Part shown: positions 6,803-10,820 of the stretch, piece by piece | Layout: every line of letters begins with the position of its first letter | Numbering within the stretch: the stretch's first letter is position 1 | From: Pseudomonadota bacterium | GTDB taxonomy: Bacteria > Pseudomonadota > Gammaproteobacteria > Steroidobacterales > Steroidobacteraceae | NCBI GenBank assembly: GCA_947454665.1 | Contig: CANGMU010000059.1 | Location: forward strand, 1-10,820 | Length of the DNA stretch: 10,820 bases | Reading direction: 5' to 3' | Notes under the pieces: model-generated | Told to the model about the DNA's origin: nothing | Database searches by the model: none | The model's input: the letters and a program-made list of their open reading frames with translations, nothing else | Translations under genes and position numbers: made by a program

Positions 6803-7419
6803 AGACTCCTGTCGAGACTGTGATCGTTGTCGATGACGACGAAGCCGTACGTTCGTCCCTGCGCCTGCTGATGAAGTCAGTGGGCCTCGCCGTCGAGACC
6901 TACGGCTCCGCCGGAGATTTCCTCGCGGCCTACAACGCGGCGGTGCCGGGCTGTCTGGTGCTCGACGTGCGCATGCCGGGCATGAGCGGCCTGGAACTGC
7001 AGGAACAGCTGAATCTCAAGGGCGCGATCATTCCCGTGATCTTCGTGACCGGGCACGGCGACGTGCCGATGGCGGTCGAGGCCATGCAGCACGGGGCCTT
7101 CGATTTCCTGCAGAAACCTTTCCGCGACCAGGACCTGCTTGACCGTATCCAGCGCGCGATGGCGACGGACCGCGAGAATCGCGCCCAGCTGACGCAGAAG
7201 GACCAGATCCGCGCCCGCCTGGAATCGCTGACGCCGCGGGAACGCGAGGTGCTGCAACTCATGACGCGCGGCCGGCCAAACAAGCTGATGGCGGCGGACC
7301 TGGGCCTGTCGCAGCGGACGATCGAGATCCATCGCGCTCGCGTGATGGAAAAAATGCAGGCCGCGTCGCTGGCCCAACTCGTGCGCATGACGCTCGAACT
7401 GGAAGAGAAGCCGGCCTGA
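6799..7419 (+). CDS. fixJ: FixJ-type response regulator
   Basis: A 206-residue transcription regulator expected to be phosphorylated by the adjacent FixL-like kinase. The receiver domain (about 5-120) has the acid pocket D12-D13, phospho-acceptor D56 in LVLDVRMPG, T84 and K106 in LQKPF. A LuxR/FixJ helix-turn-helix follows at about 141-202, with LTPREREVLQLM and the recognition region SQRTIEIHRARVMEKM. The ATG overlaps the kinase stop by four bases, so the two are cotranslated. FixJ proteins usually switch on fixK-type and microaerobic respiration genes under low oxygen. No target is evident here, although a cytochrome gene lies nearby in the opposite direction. It ends 12 bases from the convergent DksA/TraR gene. 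Confidence 0.93.
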   Translation: MKTPVETVIVVDDDEAVRSSLRLLMKSVGLAVETYGSAGDFLAAYNAAVPGCLVLDVRMPGMSGLELQEQLNLKGAIIPVIFVTGHGDVPMAVEAMQHGAFDFLQKPFRDQDLLDRIQRAMATDRENRAQLTQKDQIRARLESLTPREREVLQLMTRGRPNKLMAADLGLSQRTIEIHRARVMEKMQAASLAQLVRMTLELEEKPA

Positions 7420-7431
7420 CGAGCCCCTAGA

Positions 7432-7758
7432 TCAGGCGCAGCCCGTGCAGCGCAGGGCGTGGGGCACGGCCGCCAGGCGCGCCGTGTCGATGGCTTTGCC
7501 GCAGGTCGCGCATTGCCCGTAGTGCCCGGAGGCCAGACGCGACAACGCGGCGTCGATCGCAACCAGCTCGTCGCGACCCGAAGCACCGATGGCACCCAGC
7601 ACCTCATCGTTGCCGGTCTGGTTCGCCTGCTCTTCGGAATCGGCCTCCAGCGGCTCGGACTGGTGACGCCGATCGACCTCCACGCGGACCAGACGCTGGC
7701 GCAACTCGGCGCGACGCGCCTCAAGACGGGCCTTCACGGCGTTCGTATCGATATTCAA
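7432..7758 (-). CDS. DksA/TraR-family C4 zinc-finger protein, TTG start
   Basis: A 108-residue protein of the family that binds in the secondary channel of RNA polymerase and changes promoter response. The N-terminal two thirds form a charged, coiled-coil-like region. Near its middle, D40-S-E-E43-Q-A45 resembles the DxxDxA tip motif of DksA, with Glu for the second Asp. The C-terminal finger has CATC and CTGC pairs (C83, C86, C104, C107) and the protein ends right after the last Cys-Ala. Length fits short DksA-like proteins rather than full DksA (about 150). An in-frame ATG at 7788 lies inside the cytochrome gene. The TTG at 7758 is preferred because AGGAG lies seven bases before it. It follows the cytochrome stop by 10 bases, so translation is probably coupled. 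Confidence 0.85.
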   Translation of the reverse strand: MNIDTNAVKARLEARRAELRQRLVRVEVDRRHQSEPLEADSEEQANQTGNDEVLGAIGASGRDELVAIDAALSRLASGHYGQCATCGKAIDTARLAAVPHALRCTGCA

Positions 7759-7765
7759 GGCTTCA

Positions 7766-7770
7766 CTCCT
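7766..7770 (-). promoter_or_regulatory. Strong ribosome binding site deciding a TTG start
   Basis: AGGAG on the minus strand, partly overlapping the TAG stop of the cytochrome gene, sits seven bases before the TTG at 7758. The spacing is ideal and argues against the upstream ATG at 7788, which would add ten residues. Confidence 0.7.
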
Positions 7771-8437
7771 AACGGCGCGGCAGGACATGGCGCGACGGCG
7801 TCAGTCGCGAGAGGTGGTCGGCGATACCCGTGAGTTCATCGACGCCGTAGGGCGTCAATAACTGGGCGTGGGGCGGTGGCATGTTCGGACGGCGCTCTTC
7901 GAGCGTGTCGTGCAGCTGGCGGAGCAGGTATTTGTAATGCTGGCCAGCAACCCGCGGCACCAGCGTGACACCGTTGCCCTCGCCTTCCGTGCCGTGGCAA
8001 CTGGCGCAGTCGCGGGCATAGGCCTGCGCGCCGACGGCCAGATGCTTGCCATCGCCGGTGCCCGGCGTCGGTGCCCGCTGCAGCGCGCTGACATAGGCCG
8101 CGACATCGGCGAGATCGCGGGCAGGACCCAGTTTGTGGCGGGCTGCGACGTTTTCCATCTGCAGGTCCCAGCGTTCGGCATGCCGATAATCGACCAGTTG
8201 CTTGGCGATGACGCGCAGGTGCTGCTGGGCGATCACAGGTATGCCGTCATCGGCCTTGCCATTGCCTTCGCGGCCATGACAGGTCGTGCAGACCTCGAAC
8301 AGCCGCGCACCCCGGGCAGCGCTGCCCTGCTGCTGGAAGACCTCGCGCAACTCTTCCTTCGTGGTCATCGGATCCGCAGCCCAGGCCGACGAGACACCCA
8401 AGGCCAGCGAGGCAACAAGGACGCGCTTCAGTTTCAT
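7769..8437 (-). CDS. Secreted diheme cytochrome c (cytochrome c4-like)
   Basis: A periplasmic electron carrier of 222 residues. An N-terminal signal peptide is clear: basic MKLKR, a hydrophobic core, and a likely cut after AWA at residue 20. Two class I cytochrome domains follow, with heme sites CTTCH at 50-54 and CASCH at 144-148. Probable axial methionines are M94 and M186 (PNMPPPH). Two tandem c domains and this length fit cytochrome c4, which passes electrons to terminal oxidases. The ATG at 8437 has GGGAG eight bases upstream (8446-8450). The open frame continues upstream into the synthetase gene but lacks a signal peptide there. It lies 49 bases after the synthetase and just before the DksA/TraR gene on one strand. 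The partner oxidase is not in the window. Confidence 0.93.
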   Translation of the reverse strand: MKLKRVLVASLALGVSSAWAADPMTTKEELREVFQQQGSAARGARLFEVCTTCHGREGNGKADDGIPVIAQQHLRVIAKQLVDYRHAERWDLQMENVAARHKLGPARDLADVAAYVSALQRAPTPGTGDGKHLAVGAQAYARDCASCHGTEGEGNGVTLVPRVAGQHYKYLLRQLHDTLEERRPNMPPPHAQLLTPYGVDELTGIADHLSRLTPSRHVLPRR

Positions 8438-8486
8438 GGCGAATGCTCCCGGAAATGCGGATTTGCCGGGTTTGATCGTACGCGGG

Positions 8487-10619
8487 TCAGGACTCCGGCC
8501 GGATACGGGGTATCCGCAAGCGGATGCGCGCATCGAGCGCGATGACGCCTGCCGGCGTGGCGAGCAAGGGATTGATGTCCAGCTCCAGCAGGTCGGGCAC
8601 GGCCCGTGCGAGCAGGTCCAGGGACTGCAAGGCCTGCTCGACACCCGTCCGATCCAAGGCAGCTCTACCGCGATACCCGGCCATGAGCCGGACCACTCGC
8701 GTCCGGTCGATGAGTGCCGACGCCTGCACGGCATCGATGGGCAACAGTTCCAGCGCCTTGTCGGCCTTGAGTTCCGCCGCCACGCCCCCTGCTCCGAAAA
8801 GCAGGATGCGCCCGAAGGTCGGATCCGTCGCGATGCCGAGCAGCAGTTCCTCGCCGGCCGTCCGGTCCACCATCGGCTGCACAGTAAAGCCCTCGAGCCG
8901 CGCCGCCGGCCTTAGTGCGGCCACGCGCTCGCGCATGGACCGGGCCGCGGCTTCAGTCGCATCGCGGCCAGCAAGACCCAGCACGACGCCACCCACCTCC
9001 GACTTGTGCGTGATGTCCGGTGAGAGCAGCTTGAGTGCCACGGGAACGGCGAGCGCCTCGGCGATGCGGCCGGCGTCCGTTTCATCGGCGGCCACCTGGG
9101 TGGCCACGACGGGAATCCCGCAGGCCGCCAGCATGGCCTTCGCTTCGGCCTCCGAGAGCCATTCGCGGCCCGCGCTGCGCGCTGCGGTCAGCAGGCGATC
9201 CAGTTCCGCCTGCAGGGCCGCGGGCACCGGCGCCACCGACCTAGGGGCCGCCAAGGCGGCCCGCAGGGTGCGATGGCGCACAGCGTCCACGAAGCCATCG
9301 ACTGCTTCTTCAGGGGTCTCGAAAACGGCGAGCCCTGCTGCGGCACAGGCCTCTGCAGCAGTGCGCACCGCCTCGCCACCCATCCAGCAGGTCAGCAAAG
9401 GCTTGGCGCCCGGTTTCGAGACGGGCAGACAGGCCGCGGCGATCTCCTCGGCGGGCACGATCGCCGTGGGGGCGTGGATCAGCAGCACCGCATCGACCTG
9501 CGGATCGGCCAATACGAGACGCAAGGTGTCTGCATAACGCGCCGGTGGGGCGTCGCCGACGATATCCACCGGGTTGCCGTGCGACCAGACGCTGGGCAAT
9601 GACGCGTCGAGCGCCGCCAGCGTGTCAGGCGACAGCCGCGCCAACTGCCCCCCGTGCGCGATGAGGGCATCGGTGGCCAGGATCGCGGGCCCTCCCCCGT
9701 TGGTGACGATGGCCAGGCGGCCCCCGGCAAGGCCCTCGCAACGGGCGAGCGTTTCCGCGACATCGAACAGCGCGCGGGTGGTGTCAACGCGCAGCAGGCC
9801 TGCACGGCGGAATGCGGCGTCGTACACCTCATCCGAGCCTGCGAGCGCGCCGGTGTGGGACGCCGCGGCACGCGCGCCTTCCGGTGCCCGGCCGGATTTC
9901 ACGACAATCACCGGTTTCAAGCGTGCGGCGGCTGTCGCCGCTTCGACGAAACGCGGTCCGTCCACGATGGATTCGATGTACAGCAGGATGGCGCGCGTGT
10001 CCGCGTCGTCGCGCAGGAGATCAAGTAACTCGGGAAAGCCGACGTCCAGCGCATTGCCCAGCGACAGGCCGTGCGAGAAGCCGATGTCCTGCGCCGCGGC
10101 CCAGTCGAGCAGCGCCGTCATGAGCGCGCCGGACTGCGCGACCAGCGCAAGATCCCCGGCGGTCCCCATCGCGTGCGCGAAGCTCGCGTTGAGTCCGTGC
10201 TTCGGACTGAGCAGGCCGACGCAATTGGGCCCGAGCAGCCGCATTCCTGAAGCGCGGGCGGCCTCCAGCACGGTGATGTCGATACGCCGGCCATCGTCGC
10301 CCAGAGCCTCCAGACCGGCCGTGATGAGGACCGCGGCCTGGCAACCCTTGGTTCCCAGCGCAGTGACCAGGGCAGGCAAGGTGGCGGCGGGCGTACAGAG
10401 GACTGCGAGATCCGGCACGCCCGGCAGTGCATCGACAGACCGATATGCAGGGCGCCCCGCCACGGTGGCGTGGCGCGCGTTCACGAACCAGACATCTCCG
10501 GTGAAGCCTCCCGCGAGCAGATTGCGGGCGACCTTGCCGCCCACGCTGCGCGGCCGGTCCGAAGCGCCAACCAGCGCGACCGAGCGGGGCGAGAGGAAGC
10601 TGTGGAGGCGGGATTTCAT
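8487..10619 (-). CDS. ADP-forming acyl-CoA (acetyl-CoA) synthetase, fused alpha-beta type without acetyltransferase domain
   Basis: The family interconverts acyl-CoA, ADP and phosphate with acid, CoA and ATP. Many bacterial members act on acetate or other small or aromatic acids; the substrate here cannot be told. The 710 residues hold a CoA-binding Rossmann domain (VALVGASDRP at 14-23), succinyl-CoA ligase-like domains with the phosphohistidine H255 in ASHTGALAG, and a C-terminal ATP-grasp domain (about 485-705) with SPDITHKSEVGGV at 533-545 and ELDINPL at 679-685. No GNAT domain is attached, unlike the roughly 890-residue Pat/YfiQ proteins, so it is not the fused protein acetylase. The start at 10619 gives the family N-terminus SPRSVALVGAS. 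The frame is open back through tRNA-Pro, which is not translated. No Shine-Dalgarno sequence precedes the ATG. Confidence 0.93.
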   Translation of the reverse strand: MKSRLHSFLSPRSVALVGASDRPRSVGGKVARNLLAGGFTGDVWFVNARHATVAGRPAYRSVDALPGVPDLAVLCTPAATLPALVTALGTKGCQAAVLITAGLEALGDDGRRIDITVLEAARASGMRLLGPNCVGLLSPKHGLNASFAHAMGTAGDLALVAQSGALMTALLDWAAAQDIGFSHGLSLGNALDVGFPELLDLLRDDADTRAILLYIESIVDGPRFVEAATAAARLKPVIVVKSGRAPEGARAAASHTGALAGSDEVYDAAFRRAGLLRVDTTRALFDVAETLARCEGLAGGRLAIVTNGGGPAILATDALIAHGGQLARLSPDTLAALDASLPSVWSHGNPVDIVGDAPPARYADTLRLVLADPQVDAVLLIHAPTAIVPAEEIAAACLPVSKPGAKPLLTCWMGGEAVRTAAEACAAAGLAVFETPEEAVDGFVDAVRHRTLRAALAAPRSVAPVPAALQAELDRLLTAARSAGREWLSEAEAKAMLAACGIPVVATQVAADETDAGRIAEALAVPVALKLLSPDITHKSEVGGVVLGLAGRDATEAAARSMRERVAALRPAARLEGFTVQPMVDRTAGEELLLGIATDPTFGRILLFGAGGVAAELKADKALELLPIDAVQASALIDRTRVVRLMAGYRGRAALDRTGVEQALQSLDLLARAVPDLLELDINPLLATPAGVIALDARIRLRIPRIRPES

Positions 10620-10627
10620 GTTGGAGG

Positions 10628-10704
10628 TGGTCGGGGCAGAGGGATTCGAACCCCCGACCCTCTGCTCCCAAAGCAGATGCGCTACCAGACTGCGCCATGC
10701 CCCG
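10628..10704 (-). tRNA. tRNA-Pro (anticodon UGG)
   Basis: A 77-base tRNA with encoded CCA. Acceptor CGGGGCA pairs with TGCCCCG. Anticodon stem TCTGC/GCAGA encloses TTTGGGA, giving UGG, which reads CCN proline codons. The T-arm core is GTTCGAATC. Its CCA ends eight bases before the ATG of the synthetase on the same strand, and its 5' end faces folD across 66 bases. Confidence 0.97.
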
Positions 10705-10720
10705 ACCGGAGCCGACGCAA

Positions 10721-10729
10721 TGCTATCCT
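10721..10729 (+). promoter_or_regulatory. Candidate extended -10 promoter of folD
   Basis: TGCTATCCT has the extended -10 form TG-N-TATCCT and lies 41 bases before the folD ATG. No clear -35 is visible. The 66-base divergent gap must also hold the tRNA-Pro promoter; a weak TAGCAT box on the opposite strand overlaps this site, so the two promoters would overlap. Confidence 0.3.
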
Positions 10730-10759
10730 CCCCGGCCCCGAAAGACACCCAGAATCGAC

Positions 10760-10763
10760 GGAG
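10760..10763 (+). promoter_or_regulatory. Ribosome binding site of folD
   Basis: GGAG stands seven bases before the ATG at 10771 and supports that start. Confidence 0.6.
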
Positions 10764-10770
10764 TTTTCCC

Positions 10771-10820
10771 ATGACGGCACGGCTGATGGACGGCAAGGCG
10801 ATCGCGCTGGCGTTGCGCGA
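10771..10820 (+). CDS. folD: FolD N-terminus: methylenetetrahydrofolate dehydrogenase/cyclohydrolase (partial, runs off right edge)
   Basis: Sixteen whole codons are seen, reading MTARLMDGKAIALALR. This matches the FolD start (x-x-I-I-D-G-K-x-I-A-x-x-V-R), with the conserved D-G-K-x-I-A segment. FolD makes 10-formyl-tetrahydrofolate from methylene-tetrahydrofolate in two steps in the cytosol. The ATG has GGAG seven bases upstream. The gene is divergent from tRNA-Pro. The call rests on a short but distinctive N-terminus. Confidence 0.8.
   Translation, partial: MTARLMDGKAIALALR

Noticed and set aside
7414..7437. GCCTGA/TCAGGC inverted repeat between fixJ and the DksA/TraR gene, as a bidirectional terminator
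   Set aside because: The six-base arms are mostly the two facing stop codons, the loop is 12 bases and no T run follows on either side.
8466..8490. Possible FNR/FixK box upstream of the cytochrome gene
   Set aside because: Only one half (ATCAA on the minus strand) is present; the partner half at the right spacing does not match TTGAT.
10620..10796. Upstream extension of the synthetase frame through tRNA-Pro
   Set aside because: The extra residues would be translated tRNA sequence; the family N-terminus begins at the ATG at 10619.

Overview
The window reads as ordinary chromosome of a high-GC, respiring proteobacterium, most likely a betaproteobacterium of the Rhodocyclales type. This is inferred from the tRNA-tig-clpP-clpX order, a FixL/FixJ pair, a diheme cytochrome c4-like protein and a body of about 65% G+C. 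No genus can be fixed from the sequence alone. The window holds ten protein genes (two cut by the window edges) and five tRNA genes. There is no mobile element, CRISPR array or rRNA, and the longest gene-free gap is about 160 bases.

Left part (1-4665, all minus strand). Transcription runs leftwards through tRNA-Arg(UCU), tRNA-His(GUG), tRNA-Lys(CUU), tRNA-Leu(UAG), then tig (trigger factor), clpP and clpX. This is a translation and protein quality-control unit: charged tRNAs, the ribosome-bound chaperone and the ATP-dependent ClpXP protease. tig and clpP overlap by four bases; clpX has its own likely promoter. lon, the frequent next gene, is absent. clpX is instead followed, with a four-base overlap and a probable CTG start, by an Sfp-type 4'-phosphopantetheinyl transferase. 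Then comes the start of a membrane protein resembling the sugar transferase that opens PEP-CTERM/exosortase exopolysaccharide loci. G+C falls to about 54% in the first 300 bases, so an accessory locus may begin here and continue beyond the edge.

Middle part (4666-7419). An NfsA-like flavin nitroreductase (minus) diverges, across only 27 bases, from a fixL-fixJ pair (plus). The FixL-like kinase has no membrane segment. Its PAS domain keeps, in register, the proximal heme histidine and the arginines of the rhizobial oxygen sensor FixL, so it is probably a soluble oxygen-sensing kinase. It overlaps its FixJ-type regulator by four bases.

Right part (7432-10820). A minus-strand run starts at tRNA-Pro(UGG) and goes through an ADP-forming acyl-CoA synthetase (no acetyltransferase domain), a secreted diheme cytochrome c4-like protein and a short DksA/TraR zinc-finger protein that starts at TTG. 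The synthetase start codon lies eight bases beyond the tRNA 3' CCA and has no Shine-Dalgarno sequence. folD begins divergently on the plus strand at the right edge.

I see no clearly new biological system. The points most worth checking are the heme-PAS kinase with its tightly packed nitroreductase neighbour, the tRNA-Pro/synthetase junction, and the phosphopantetheinyl transferase lodged behind clpX at the edge of a possible exopolysaccharide locus.
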